DNA of 64,000 bases from Thermoplasmatota archaeon (GTDB taxonomy: Archaea; Thermoplasmatota; Penumbrarchaeia; Penumbrarchaeales; Penumbrarchaeaceae): positions 41,759 to 105,758 of the forward strand of contig JARVGK010000009.1 in NCBI GenBank assembly GCA_029762535.1. Direction: 5' to 3'. Below, piece by piece: positions 42,847 through 53,700 of the stretch. The translations under genes were made by a program, and so were the position numbers. Below the pieces are notes generated by a model that saw only the letters and a list, made by a program, of their open reading frames with translations, was not told where the DNA came from and did not search any database. Within the stretch, counting starts at the first letter, position 1; every line of letters starts with the position of its first letter.

Positions 42847-44901
42847 ATGAACAAAGGCACGATCGCTTTGGTTGCGCTACTGATCGCAATGCCCTTTCTG
42901 AACAGCGCTCAGGGCCAGGCTGGGATAGTCCTCATCATAGTGTCGCCCGAGAGGGACAGTGTCATCTCGGGTGAGGCCCCTTTCGGGATCGCCTACGACA
43001 ATCCGATGGGATCCAACCTGAGCATATCGCTTCTGATATCCGAGGACCCACTCTCGGAGGATTGGGGTATCATAGGCGCATCGACAACCACCAGCACCTC
43101 CGGGACGATCGATATATCCTTCGATACGACAGCGGTCAGGAACGGACAGTATCATTTCAGAGCGAGGGCGGATCATTCTACTGGCCACGTCACAAGCGAT
43201 GTTTACGGCCCTGTAACGGTGTTCAACCCTCAGTATCCATTCATAAAATGGATATCCCCTGCAACCGGGAATACCATCACTGGCAATTTCACCCTGAAGG
43301 CCAATATCACGGGCGATCACGGAGGGTTCGCGTCCACGCCCATGTTCCTATATTCCAGGGATCCTGCCGATGGATGGACCCTCATCGGCCAGGGCTGCCT
43401 CGTCGAGAATTCGACCGTGTGGACCTGCATATGGAGGACATGGGGCATCCCGGATGGTGCCATTTACCTGAAGGCCAATGCCACAAGCGCCCACGGCCTC
43501 TATTCCGAGGCGGTCATCGGACCCATCTCACTTGACAACGAATACCCTCCATCCGTTGAACTTCTGACGCCCCAGGAGGGCATGACCCTCAGCGGAACGA
43601 TCACGTTGAAGGCGACGGCATACGATCCCGATGACAATATCGACAGAGACGGCGTTGTCTTCTTCTACTCTTCGGAGGGCGATGAGGGATTGAGGAGAAT
43701 TGGCAACGATGCGGATCCCAAGAACGGAGAATATTCCATAAATTGGAACACGAGCAGGGTCCCCAACGGCCGTTATTCGCTTTGGGCCTATGCCAGGGAC
43801 ACTGGAAAGCCGTCCACCGCCTCCTGGCACAGGCACAATGTATCGATAATGAACCCACTGACGGTCCTTAGAATACGTTCCATCGGCCGGTCCGAGAATG
43901 CCTGGGAGGTGGAGGTCGTTATGCCGGAGGCACATCTGGCTTACCCCTTAACGATCAGGATCGAGGTCGATCCCGGCACCGGTTTCAGGTTCTCGAACCG
44001 CATCGAGGTGGGATCCGAACCGGTAGAGGCGGGACCCTTCCGCTTCAGGGCCAAGATCCCCACCAACGGAATGCCGGAGGGCAACATATCGGTGAGGGTC
44101 ACCGTAATGGACAGGGCAGGGGCCTCCGGTTCGTTCCTCGCCAGGGACCTGTTCTGGTTCCATCCTCTCATACGTCCTATGGTCAGAGTACTCCGACCCT
44201 TGGGAGCTCTGAAGGGCAACGCCTCTATACTGGCCGAGGTGACGGATGATGACATTCCGCTCAGCGGTCCCGTATATTTCTCCTACTCCGGCGACAACAG
44301 GTCCTGGGCTCTTATCGGAAAGGGGTCCTTCTTCCAGGGAAACACTTACAAGGTCATATGGAACACATTTCTCGTCCCCAACGGCACTTATTTCATCAGG
44401 GCCAACCACACGGACAGGGACGGGCTCGAGGCGGAGGCGTTCTTGGGAGGATTCGAGGTGAAGAACGAGATCGGACCTGCCGATGGCCCCCCAGCTGCTG
44501 TTGAGAAATGGTACGAGACGCCGAAAGGTATCCTTTACGTGTTGTCCGCGGCAATACTGGTGTCAGGACTTGCCGCAGCGGTGATCGCTCTGACCGTTGG
44601 ACTGGTCAAGAAGGACCTGACCCGCAGGGAGAGGAAGAGAAAGGCCGCTGAGGATCGCAGGAGGCAGGAGAATATGGTCCACAGGGCAAGGGCCAGGGAG
44701 AAGGAATTGAGCCGGGTCATGACGATAGGGTCCAAGTTCGAGGAGCCTGTTAGGAAACCGGCCCCCAGGGGAGCTGTGCCCCTGAAGCCCGCGGAGATGG
44801 GGATAAAGAAGAAGGATGACATTCCCCAAGAGACCGCTGCAGCGCCAAGGATACAGGAGTTCGAGGAGCCCGCCAGCCCACAATACGAGTACATCAAATG
44901 A
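42847..44901 (+). CDS. Ig-like repeat surface protein, membrane anchored
   Basis: A 684-residue protein with a signal peptide (about 1-24, ending SAQGQAG). Four or five Ig-like repeats start with motifs such as YPFIKWISPATGNTITGNF, YPPSVELLTPQEGMTLSGTI and RPMVRVLRPLGALKGNASI. A transmembrane helix at about 560-590 (GILYVLSAAILVSGLAAAVI) precedes a basic cytoplasmic region of about 100 residues. Its repeats resemble those in the preceding FG-GAP protein, and the two genes are 48 bp apart in the same direction, so they may form one surface complex. No enzyme motif was seen. Confidence 0.82.
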   Translation: MNKGTIALVALLIAMPFLNSAQGQAGIVLIIVSPERDSVISGEAPFGIAYDNPMGSNLSISLLISEDPLSEDWGIIGASTTTSTSGTIDISFDTTAVRNGQYHFRARADHSTGHVTSDVYGPVTVFNPQYPFIKWISPATGNTITGNFTLKANITGDHGGFASTPMFLYSRDPADGWTLIGQGCLVENSTVWTCIWRTWGIPDGAIYLKANATSAHGLYSEAVIGPISLDNEYPPSVELLTPQEGMTLSGTITLKATAYDPDDNIDRDGVVFFYSSEGDEGLRRIGNDADPKNGEYSINWNTSRVPNGRYSLWAYARDTGKPSTASWHRHNVSIMNPLTVLRIRSIGRSENAWEVEVVMPEAHLAYPLTIRIEVDPGTGFRFSNRIEVGSEPVEAGPFRFRAKIPTNGMPEGNISVRVTVMDRAGASGSFLARDLFWFHPLIRPMVRVLRPLGALKGNASILAEVTDDDIPLSGPVYFSYSGDNRSWALIGKGSFFQGNTYKVIWNTFLVPNGTYFIRANHTDRDGLEAEAFLGGFEVKNEIGPADGPPAAVEKWYETPKGILYVLSAAILVSGLAAAVIALTVGLVKKDLTRRERKRKAAEDRRRQENMVHRARAREKELSRVMTIGSKFEEPVRKPAPRGAVPLKPAEMGIKKKDDIPQETAAAPRIQEFEEPASPQYEYIK

Positions 44902-44961
44902 TGCGCGATGTCCATTCCTTTGTAAAAGGAACGTTCCAATCTTCTTTATTATTAAAATGCG

Positions 44962-45876
44962 ATGATACCAATGATGTCGATCGGAGCATCTCCGTCAGAG
45001 CACAAGGTGCAAGGGGGAAGGAGGGGAGGGCATGGACCTCGATCTATGTGGATCGTATCCGCGGCGATCGCGGTCCTCGTCCTCATCCCTTATGCGGCCT
45101 CGGCGTTCACGGACGAGGACCAAGACGGCATAGACGACGATTGGGAGAGGATATACGATCTCGATCCAACGGACCCGACGGACGCCGAGGAGGATCCCGA
45201 CGGGGACGGTTTCACGAACCTTGAGGAATACAAAAACGGGACCGATCCGACGGACCCCTATAGCTATCCGCGCGGACCCAATGACGGAACTGCTGAGGAA
45301 AAGGACGCATCGGGAATGGCCTCCTCCATTGGGGTGTGCATGTTCGTTCTGGGGTCCTCCGTGGTTCTTCTGATCATTTTCGGCATCTACACGAAGATCC
45401 GCAAGGAGAGGCTGCTCGATCACGAGACAAGGAAGAGGATCGTGGAGCATTTAAGGAGGAATCCCGGGGCCCATTACTCGGCGATCCTCGGCGATCTGGG
45501 ACTGCCCCACGGGGTCCTGACCCATCACCTGAACATGCTCGAGTCCCAGGAGCTTGTATTCTCGAAGCAGGACAGGCATTACAGGAGATTCTACGTGGAC
45601 GGCATGTACATGACCGGGCCTCTGATCCTGGGCACACAGAAGGCGATATTGGACGAGATCAGGAGATCCCCGGGGAGGAGCCAGAGCGAGGTGGCCAGAA
45701 AGCTTGGGATCAGCCGGATGGTGGTGTATTACCATATAACGGAGCTTGAGAAGATGGGGCTTGCCTCCGCGAGAAAGGACGGGAGGTCGACCGGTCTTTA
45801 TCCCTCCCCGGTTTTACCGGGGGATATGCCGGGATCCGGCCTTCATAGTAGCAGAACAGGAATCGAGAACGTGTGA
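44962..45876 (+). CDS. membrane-tethered winged-helix regulator with external Ca-binding-like repeats
   Basis: A 304-residue protein. Residues about 29-49 form a signal or anchor helix (WIVSAAIAVLVLIPYAASA). Next comes an acidic segment with thrombospondin type 3/EF-hand-like loops: DEDQDGIDDDWERIYDLDP and DPDGDGFTNLEEYKNGTDP (about 52-93). A second membrane helix lies at about 116-137. Two winged-helix domains follow: YSAILGDLGLPHGVLTHHLN (about 173-192) and SEVARKLGISRMVVYYHITE (about 244-263). Topology would put the calcium-type loops outside and the DNA-binding domains inside. The start could be ATG 44962, 44971/44974 or 45046. It lies between surface-protein genes, which it may regulate. 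Confidence 0.82.
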   Translation: MIPMMSIGASPSEHKVQGGRRGGHGPRSMWIVSAAIAVLVLIPYAASAFTDEDQDGIDDDWERIYDLDPTDPTDAEEDPDGDGFTNLEEYKNGTDPTDPYSYPRGPNDGTAEEKDASGMASSIGVCMFVLGSSVVLLIIFGIYTKIRKERLLDHETRKRIVEHLRRNPGAHYSAILGDLGLPHGVLTHHLNMLESQELVFSKQDRHYRRFYVDGMYMTGPLILGTQKAILDEIRRSPGRSQSEVARKLGISRMVVYYHITELEKMGLASARKDGRSTGLYPSPVLPGDMPGSGLHSSRTGIENV

Positions 45877-46036
45877 GAACCGATCTCCCCCTTTCCGGAT
45901 CGTTCCAATAAAAAACCAAAGATTATATATTCGCCGAAGAGGAATGGATCCCATCTGTATGTTTGTTAAATCGTTCCCGGATATTCCACATTGGATCTTC
46001 CGGGGATCCAAATGAAAGTAAAAAAAAGGTGAGTAT

Positions 46037-49000
46037 ATGGTATATAAAAGGATCATCCCGCTATGTTCGATCCTCATCCTGATCTTATCAGCGATCCCCG
46101 TCATGCGAAACGAAAACGCAGAAGGCAAGAATGGATCCTTTGGAGGCGGTTCGGGGACCGTGGCGGATCCGTATATCATTGAAGATGTATGGGATCTACA
46201 GGCGATGAAGAACGACACCAAAGCGCATTACGCTCTATCGAATGATATAGATGCATCGGACACTGAGAATTGGAATGGAGGTGCTGGATTCGAACCCGTC
46301 GGAACAATGCCAGACGTTTTTTCCGGTTCTTTGGAAGGAGGAGGTTATAGTATCATCTCTTTATTTATCAATAGATCCTCAGCATCGTATATAGGTCTAT
46401 TCGCATCGACCCAGACAGGCAGCCGAATAGCAAACCTGAGCTTGATCGATCTGAGAGTATCGGGATGGGATTCCGTTGGGGGTCTTGTGGGTCTCAATAG
46501 GGCTTCGATCCGCAACTGTATCCTATCGGGAACAGTTGTGGGATCTTCTTATAGGGCAGGTGGATTATCAGGGGTGAACCGAGGAATGATAAATAATTCC
46601 TCATTCAGTGGAGATGTCACTGGGAAAGCTTATACTGGAGGGGTGGTTGGTGATAATTATGAATTGATCGTCGGATGTTATTCTTCGGCTAATGTTAGTG
46701 GAACGGATTATGTCGGAGGTCTAGCCGGAGGGGGGGGGGAAATACATAATTCTTCAGCCTCATGTATAGTGATGGGCGGATATTCCGTAGGTGGACTTGC
46801 CGGTTATGGGCACATTATACATAATTCCTATTCGAAGTCGAACGTTTCTGGATCTTCGATGGGCGGTCTGGTCGCTCAAGGCCATATTTCTATCTATAAT
46901 TCCTACTACAACATTGATAAAGTAACCCTTAATGGCAAGCACATGGTCACGGATTGGGGACTGTTCGATAATCAATATAATGACTGGTTTTCCAATGATC
47001 TTTCCCTGAACATCTCTCACTATAACAACAGTATCGTCTTTTCCGGGGACCATTATACAATTAATTCTTTACAAGGTTTTAAGGACCTATTGGGGTTCAA
47101 AAACGAGCCCATACACGTTCGACTTGGCTCGGACATCGATATGTCTAATATATCGGGCTTTTACATCCCATCTATGGCTATAAGCACTTTTGATGGTGGG
47201 GGGCATAACATATCCAATTTCAAGATAGATCAGGTCGATACCGGGCCGATGGGATTCATAGGAATATCGACAATTACCCACATTAAAGATTTGAAATTGA
47301 AGAACGTGAATATTACTGGAGATAATGATGTTGGAGGAATAGCTGGATGGTCCCAATCGGTTTTCACCAATGTCACTGTCGAGAACGTGAATATTACTGG
47401 AGATACAGATGTTGGAGGAATAGTTGGACGGTCCCAATCGTTTTTCACCAATGTCACTGTCGAGGGGAGCATCGAAGGATCCTCGCGTGTTGGTGGAGTA
47501 ACAGGACTGAATTATGGGTCAGTATTGAACTCCTCTGCAAATGTCTATATCGAGGGAGAGTACGAGGTAGGGGGGTTGGTTGGATGGAATCAAGGGATGG
47601 TGAATAATTCTTTTTCACTATCGAATATTTCAGGGGATTCGAACGTTGGGGGACTTGTGGGTATGAATGACGGGACAATAGAAAGATGTTATGCCCAAAG
47701 TAGAGTAGAAGGTTCTAATGCAGGCGGTCTGGTCGGCAAAAATTATAATGTTATTTCCGAATCGTTTTCGATCGGCAAGGCGACAGGGGAAAAAAACATA
47801 GGCGGTCTTGTAGGATATAATGGATATCACATATCGGATTCCTACTCTTGGGTTGATGTGGAAGGATCCCTTTATATTGGAGGGTTGATCGGATATCATA
47901 AGGGTGGAACGATTCAGAATTCATATTCATCAGGCAATGTAACGGGCACGATAAGTGTTGGCGGATTGATCGGATACAAACTTAATTCCGATATAAATAA
48001 CTGTTATTGGGATATGGATTCATCACATCAAACAGATAGCGCAGGAGGGAAAGGTTTCACTACGAATGACATGATGAAAAAGGATTCATATTACAGATGG
48101 GACTTTTTAAATATATGGTGTATCATAGAAACGACAACTTATCCATTATTGAGATGGCAGGATAAGAGGCCGCCAATTGCTGATTGCGGTCCTGACATGA
48201 TCTGCGATGTCGGGATCCCCGTACACTTCGATGGAAGTAGAAGTTCGGATGATACAGGGATCGCCAACTATACCTGGACGTTCAACGATGGATCGTATGA
48301 TATCTATCTCTTTGGCATAGCTCCTTCACACAACTTCAGAAAGATGGGTATTATCAATGTCACACTGACGGTTACGGATCCGGTTGGCTTGTTGGATACG
48401 GACACACTGAAAATAACCTTGATAGATACTACAAGACCGATCGCCAATGCAGGGCCGGACCAGACAGTGGATGAGGATCAAGAAGTATCTTTCGATGGTA
48501 GCGCAAGCTCGGATAATTGTGAGATCATCAACTATACCTGGACATTTCATGACGGGATCTCGGATAGGACCCTGTTCGGCATCTCTCCTTCACATCGGTT
48601 TGACATACCGGGAATATACTTGGTCTCTCTAAATGTGACCGATGCGGTTGATCTCTATGATATCGACAACATGACCCTCACTGTCAAAGATTGCATCGAT
48701 CCCGTTGCAGATGCAGGACCAGACCAAACGGTGAACGAGGGCGAAGAGGTGTTCTTCGACGGAAGCCGAAGCTCTGATGACGGGGGTATCTCCAATTACA
48801 CATGGTTATTCACGGACATAACAACACCTGTTACCTTATTCGGTGTGAATCCCTCGTATACATTCCACACGCCGGGCACATATAACGTGATCTTGAAAGT
48901 CATTGATTTTGAACGATTCTGGGACACGGATTCCACGATGGTCCATGTAAGGGACATCACACCACCATTGGCCGATGCAGGACCGGACCAGATAATCGAT

Positions 49001-50119
49001 GAAGGTTCCCCCATTTCATTCGACGGGAGCCTCAGCCGAGATAACGTTCGAATTGACAACTACACATGGACTTTCACCGATGGATCTTTAACCACACTAT
49101 ATGGGATCGATCCAATATACACTTTCAACAATCCCGGGAACTACACTGTAACGTTGAACGTCACGGATGCCGCAGGCAATTGGGCAACGGATACATTGAC
49201 GGTTAGCGTGAATGATATTACCAAACCGTTCGCCGATGCGGGACCGGATAGGATCGTGGATGAGGATACGACGTTCATATTCGATGGCAGTGGATCCTAC
49301 GACAATGTGGGAATAGTCAACTTTACATGGAGCTTCAAGGATGCAAACGATGATATCCAACTTTACGGGATGGATCCAACATACATCTTCAACCAACCCG
49401 GAATATATCAAATCTCTTTGAGGGTAACGGATGCTGGCGGACTATGGTCCGTGGACACGTTCACCTTGACCGTGCGGGATATCACCTCACCTATTGCGAA
49501 CGCAGGTTCGGATCGGATCGTCCCGGTCGGGAGTATAGTGGAATTGAGCAGCATCGGTTCATCGGACAATTCCATTATTAAATACAAGATCTGGATGTTC
49601 ATATACGACGACGAGGAGCATCACCTTGAAGGCATCAGTATCTCCTTCAAATTCGATATTGGGGGGATATATGAAATCTTTCTGAAGGTGATAGACATGT
49701 CCGACAATATAGGTGAGGATACTTTGACCATCACGGTCATTGATACCGGGATCGTCACGGGAATCGTCCTCTATAGTGATGGAAAACCGGTCGGGGATGC
49801 CACCGTCGAGATAATGGACTCGAAAGGAAATGAACATATAACATCCACTCTTGTAAACGGATCCTTCTCGATCGAGATCCACCATGGGGCCTTCAAATGG
49901 CATATCATCAAGAAGGGATACGGGCCGATATCGGGGAACTCCTGCGTGGATCCCATGGAGGAGGTCCTGCTGGACCTCTCCGATCATCCAATGGTCAAGG
50001 AGAGGAGGGGAGGAGGAAATCTCCCGATCCTCATCGGGCTTGGGATCTTACTCCTACTGATACTGATCGGGATCGCCATCTATATGACAAGAAAGCGGGA
50101 TCGATCCCTCGAGGAATAG
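46037..50119 (+). CDS. giant adhesin-like protein: GLUG repeats, six PKD domains, anchor
   Basis: A 1360-residue type I membrane protein. The signal is at about 1-24. GLUG-type repeats (VGGLVGLNRASIRNCILSG, VGGLIGYKLNSDINNCYWD and many others) fill about 120-690 and probably form a beta-helix. Six PKD domains follow (about 710-1210), most with the DAGPDQ...FDGSxSxD and YTWTF signature. Then a carboxypeptidase-regulatory-like beta sandwich (GIVLYSDGKPVGDATVEI), a transmembrane helix at about 1326-1349 and RKRDRS. Asn-x-Ser/Thr sites are abundant, consistent with an N-glycosylated surface protein. An 81-bp in-frame tandem repeat lies in the GLUG region, indicating recent unit duplication. Confidence 0.88.
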   Translation: MVYKRIIPLCSILILILSAIPVMRNENAEGKNGSFGGGSGTVADPYIIEDVWDLQAMKNDTKAHYALSNDIDASDTENWNGGAGFEPVGTMPDVFSGSLEGGGYSIISLFINRSSASYIGLFASTQTGSRIANLSLIDLRVSGWDSVGGLVGLNRASIRNCILSGTVVGSSYRAGGLSGVNRGMINNSSFSGDVTGKAYTGGVVGDNYELIVGCYSSANVSGTDYVGGLAGGGGEIHNSSASCIVMGGYSVGGLAGYGHIIHNSYSKSNVSGSSMGGLVAQGHISIYNSYYNIDKVTLNGKHMVTDWGLFDNQYNDWFSNDLSLNISHYNNSIVFSGDHYTINSLQGFKDLLGFKNEPIHVRLGSDIDMSNISGFYIPSMAISTFDGGGHNISNFKIDQVDTGPMGFIGISTITHIKDLKLKNVNITGDNDVGGIAGWSQSVFTNVTVENVNITGDTDVGGIVGRSQSFFTNVTVEGSIEGSSRVGGVTGLNYGSVLNSSANVYIEGEYEVGGLVGWNQGMVNNSFSLSNISGDSNVGGLVGMNDGTIERCYAQSRVEGSNAGGLVGKNYNVISESFSIGKATGEKNIGGLVGYNGYHISDSYSWVDVEGSLYIGGLIGYHKGGTIQNSYSSGNVTGTISVGGLIGYKLNSDINNCYWDMDSSHQTDSAGGKGFTTNDMMKKDSYYRWDFLNIWCIIETTTYPLLRWQDKRPPIADCGPDMICDVGIPVHFDGSRSSDDTGIANYTWTFNDGSYDIYLFGIAPSHNFRKMGIINVTLTVTDPVGLLDTDTLKITLIDTTRPIANAGPDQTVDEDQEVSFDGSASSDNCEIINYTWTFHDGISDRTLFGISPSHRFDIPGIYLVSLNVTDAVDLYDIDNMTLTVKDCIDPVADAGPDQTVNEGEEVFFDGSRSSDDGGISNYTWLFTDITTPVTLFGVNPSYTFHTPGTYNVILKVIDFERFWDTDSTMVHVRDITPPLADAGPDQIIDEGSPISFDGSLSRDNVRIDNYTWTFTDGSLTTLYGIDPIYTFNNPGNYTVTLNVTDAAGNWATDTLTVSVNDITKPFADAGPDRIVDEDTTFIFDGSGSYDNVGIVNFTWSFKDANDDIQLYGMDPTYIFNQPGIYQISLRVTDAGGLWSVDTFTLTVRDITSPIANAGSDRIVPVGSIVELSSIGSSDNSIIKYKIWMFIYDDEEHHLEGISISFKFDIGGIYEIFLKVIDMSDNIGEDTLTITVIDTGIVTGIVLYSDGKPVGDATVEIMDSKGNEHITSTLVNGSFSIEIHHGAFKWHIIKKGYGPISGNSCVDPMEEVLLDLSDHPMVKERRGGGNLPILIGLGILLLLILIGIAIYMTRKRDRSLEE
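47302..47463 (+). repeat. 81-bp tandem duplication inside the GLUG-repeat gene
   Basis: Two adjacent 81-bp units (47302-47382 and 47383-47463) are nearly identical and encode 27 residues each, beginning with NVNITGD. The length keeps frame, so the copy number could vary between strains. Confidence 0.85.
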
Positions 50120-50136
50120 ATCCCATCTACGGGATC

Positions 50137-50397
50137 TCATTCCCTGAAGACCTTTCTCCCCACGGGCCTCCGAATGACAGCGGCCCTACCCCTCGAGAAG
50201 ACAAGGTCCGCCTTCAGATCCGCGGAGATCCTCTCCATATTGTTCCTGAAATCCCCCGCTTCGGGAGCTGATCTAAGCATCTTCAGCTTCACGACCCCCT
50301 TCTTCTGAAGCTGATCGTCGATCTCTTTCAGGATCCCATCGGTGATCCCGCCCTTGCCCACCTGTATCGTCAACGGCACATCGTCGTATTCACCCAT
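50137..50397 (-). CDS. CRM/YhbY-like RNA-binding protein
   Basis: An 86-residue protein of the CRM domain family. It has the alpha-beta pattern and the GKGGITDGILKEIDDQL loop-helix (about 14-32) followed by VVKLKMLRSA and the terminal DLVFSRGRAAVIRRP. Members bind the ribosomal large subunit or structured RNA. It overlaps the Rnp4 gene by 8 bp, which fits a joint role in RNA maturation or ribosome assembly. Confidence 0.85.
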   Translation of the reverse strand: MGEYDDVPLTIQVGKGGITDGILKEIDDQLQKKGVVKLKMLRSAPEAGDFRNNMERISADLKADLVFSRGRAAVIRRPVGRKVFRE

Positions 50398-50722
50398 CCT
50401 CTCGCCTCCTGTGAGGGATCCTCCTGCTGTGCCCGCATTCGAGGCATGTAATGGTCAGGGTTCCGGGCCTCAACCTTACCCTGGAGGTCCTTCCCGGCAT
50501 AAGGGGCAGCAGGCAGTTTTGGCATGTCATCCGTTTCAGATAAGTCGGGACCCTAACGGTGTACCTCATCCCGATCTTTTTGGCGAGAGAGGTGTACCTC
50601 CTCGCGAGATCGAGATCCCCGCAGCGGGCCATATCGAAGGACATCGTATAAAGCCTGGCTATCCTGTCCTTTGCCACTGCGAGATGCAGCTGGTTCTTCT
50701 TCCCCCTGCCGGTCCTGCGCAT
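50390..50722 (-). CDS. rnp4: RNase P protein component 4 (Rpp21)
   Basis: A 110-residue zinc-binding subunit of archaeal RNase P, which trims tRNA 5' ends. The N-terminal helices carry KNQLHLAVAKDRIARLYTMS and ARRYTSLAKKIGMRYTVRVP. The zinc ribbon has MTCQNCLLPLMPG and ITCLECGHSRRIPH, giving four cysteines at about 70-100. I chose ATG 50722 because a TATA box (50745-50756) is centred 28 bp upstream, implying a leaderless message; ATG 50737 lies too close to the box. The following CRM gene overlaps it. Confidence 0.92.
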   Translation of the reverse strand: MRRTGRGKKNQLHLAVAKDRIARLYTMSFDMARCGDLDLARRYTSLAKKIGMRYTVRVPTYLKRMTCQNCLLPLMPGRTSRVRLRPGTLTITCLECGHSRRIPHRRREDG

Positions 50723-50744
50723 GATGCGGCCTAGCATGTCGAGG

Positions 50745-50756
50745 TATTTAAAATAT
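50745..50756 (-). promoter_or_regulatory. TATA box of the rnp4-CRM operon
   Basis: ATATTTTAAATA on the minus strand, centred about 28 bp before ATG 50722. This spacing decides the start. It lies between the Kelch gene stop at 50760 and rnp4. Confidence 0.65.
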
Positions 50757-50759
50757 CGA

Positions 50760-53700
50760 CTATTCCTCGGAAGGCGCCCCTTGGGCCGGTACCGAGAGCT
50801 CCATGATGTTGCTGGATGCGCCCCTCTGCAGGCTCTCGTATTCCGAGGTCCCCACGGACTTGGCCGATCCGGAAGCGACGACCCCTGTCGGGTCATAGCT
50901 CAGATCTATTGGGGCATCCTCCTCCTCCCTCGGCTCGACCTTCAGGGCGAATACGCTGTCCCTCTTCCTTTTGATAAGGAATAGTACGATAGCTATCACC
51001 ACGATCAGGATAATGACCGCGACAACTATTATCCACCATGGGAAGCCCTTCTCGCCTCCGTTGGGCCTCTCCCCGTTCACCTCCGATCTCTCGACAGTGA
51101 GGGTCATCTGGACTATGTTCCATCTGCCGAAATCGTCGGTCACGTTGAACCTCAGGACCTTCTCGCCGGGCAAGGTGGTCGAAGCGTTGATCTCGAGCGT
51201 TATCTCTGTCTCCTCATCGGCCCCTATCAAGAATGAATCGGCTCCGGAGATCCTGAGGCCTTGCAGGTTGCCGTTGCCGAAGGTAAGATTGACGGCCACA
51301 GGCAGCGTGCTCTTCACAACGAAGGATGCCATGAAGGTCTCGTTCTGCTTTACCTTGATACCGGTGGGAGCGGTGATCTGAGGGAAGGAGGGGTCGAACA
51401 TGAATGTCCTGGTCGATGAGGCCGTATCGATGCCTCTAGCGCTCGCCGTAACCTTCCATGTGTACGCGCCCGGATACGAGGGCGAATACGTGAACGATGT
51501 GGAATCGCCCGTGTCGATGACCCTCGTCCCGTTCAACGGATCGACGATCGTCAACGTATAGGTCAGCTCCGAGGCGTTTATGAAGTTGCCCCTCCAACTC
51601 ATATCCATTTGGCCTTGGACCATGACATTCTCAGCTGGCGATAAGAGCTCGATCGAAGGAACGCCCAAAGAAGAATCCCTGAAGATCGATAGCACCATCG
51701 ACTCCTCGACCCCGTAACGGGCAACGTCGTTCGCCCTGAACTGAACGAGGTTCTTCACGCCGTCATGGAGCTCGAGGTCCATCGCTATAGTGTACGTCCC
51801 TTGCTCCTCCGAGATCCCTTCATTGAGCTTCTGCCAATCCGAGAACTGCCTGTCCGCTCCCGTCCTACGGTATTCTATCGAGGCGGGGTTGACACCGCTC
51901 AGATCATCGTGAACCTTTATGCTGATAGGGTGTATCGCCTCCCATACGGTGATCTCATCTGACGGGGAGGGATCGAAGAACCGAGGCTTGTGCATATCGA
52001 TAATTATCGACACCTCAACATATGGTCCGACCCTGTCCGCATTATCGACGGACCAGACGTAGAACGTGTGGTTTCCCTCCGAAAGGCGCATCTTCTTGAA
52101 CTCGGTCGTCAGGTTCACCGTTCGGGGCCAGAGATTGTCGTTCTGCGAATAGCATATGCCTTTCATCCCCGCACCACCGTCGAAGACGCTGTCCCAAGCG
52201 AGGAATACCTCCTGATCGTTATCGATCCCCCTGATGGGATCGTCGAAGGAATCCGCCCTGAAGGAAACGTTGACCGGAGGCAAGGGGGGGTCCACATCTA
52301 ACATGAACCCGAAGATCTGAGAGCTCACCATCGTTCCGAACTGGTCGGTCACGTTGACATGGTAGTAGGACATCTCACCGTCCTCTCCCGCGATCGGAAC
52401 GGACATGTTCGCTTCCACATCCGGATCGTAGTCCCATACGCTCTCCACCCCCTCCTGGTTGGCGAAGGTGACCGTGAAGGCACCGCTCGCGGGCTGGACG
52501 TTCGAGTCCGCCAGGAAGCTCAACTGGAAGCCGCTCAGCCACAGGTCCGTCCTTCCGAACAGCCACTGCCCGGGCTCGATCAGCGGCTGGAGCTCCGTTC
52601 CGAAGGATATCCTGCTCACGGTTATCTTCGAGTTCATCGTGAAGGAGTTGACGGCCTGCCTCTGCTCTGTGTAGGCCCTGTTGGTCATCGGCAGGAACGT
52701 CATTGTCACCGTCACTCCCTCGGGGGCATCGAATGTGAACTCGATGGGGATCTCGAGCGACCATCTTCCCTTGCCATAGGTGTATAGAACCGGCTCCTTG
52801 TCTAAAATGGCCCAGCTGGTGTTGCCCCCAACTATCAAAGGATCCCCTTTCATCCATGTGATATTGAGAACATCATCAGGGGTCACGAAGGCTATCTCCA
52901 TGCCGAGTAGGTCATCGATATGGAGGTCCGAATACCCGGAGAAGTTGAGAACGTAGTCCTTGTAGGTGGGGAATACTTCGACTATGCGCTGGCCTTCGGG
53001 TCCGACGATGGCCCCCTGTTCGCATATCGTCCTGAGCACGGGGGCATAGGACCAGACCTCGGTCTGATCGGAGGGCCCTTTCCAGATGTACATCATCTTC
53101 GTTGCCGGGTCGTAGGCCTGTCCATGGGATTCCCAGTTGGTAGGAAAGATGTTATCGGTGAGGTGCAGCCACTCCTTCCAACCCGGCCTGTAGATGTAAA
53201 CGTTCGCATATTCCTGAACGTTCCCACCGAATACGATGACCTCGTCCGTGTCGATGTTCACGCACATCCCGTGATCGTACCGGGTGGAAGGCGGGTTCTG
53301 GGCCCCTGACATCTGCTCCCATCTCCTCAGCCCCGTGTGGAAGAACCAGAGATCGTTGTATACGTTGGAGCTGTTGTCCCTCCCTCCGAACATGTAGAAC
53401 CCTTTTAGATCGGGGTTCATGGAGAGCTGGGAATTATAGCGGGGATATGGCCTTGTTGGAGGATTCAGCTTGGTCCATATCCTGTTCGTCGCGTTGAAGA
53501 CGGCTATACCATCGGATTGCCCTGAGGGGCTGTGGCCTCCGAAGAGGTATATCTGCCTGTGTTCTGAGGAATGGTCAACGACCATATTGGCCCTTCCCAA
53601 TGGCCCGGGCAGGGCATGCTCGTGGACAAGCGACCACTCCCCGGACTTCAGGTCCAGCATCCACATCGAATCGTAGAAGTAGTAATGGGTCTCCGCTCCC

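Noticed and set aside
46560..48130. CRISPR-like repeats in the GLUG region
   Set aside because: The periodicity is coding, with diverged 27-residue-scale units in frame, not identical repeats with unique spacers.
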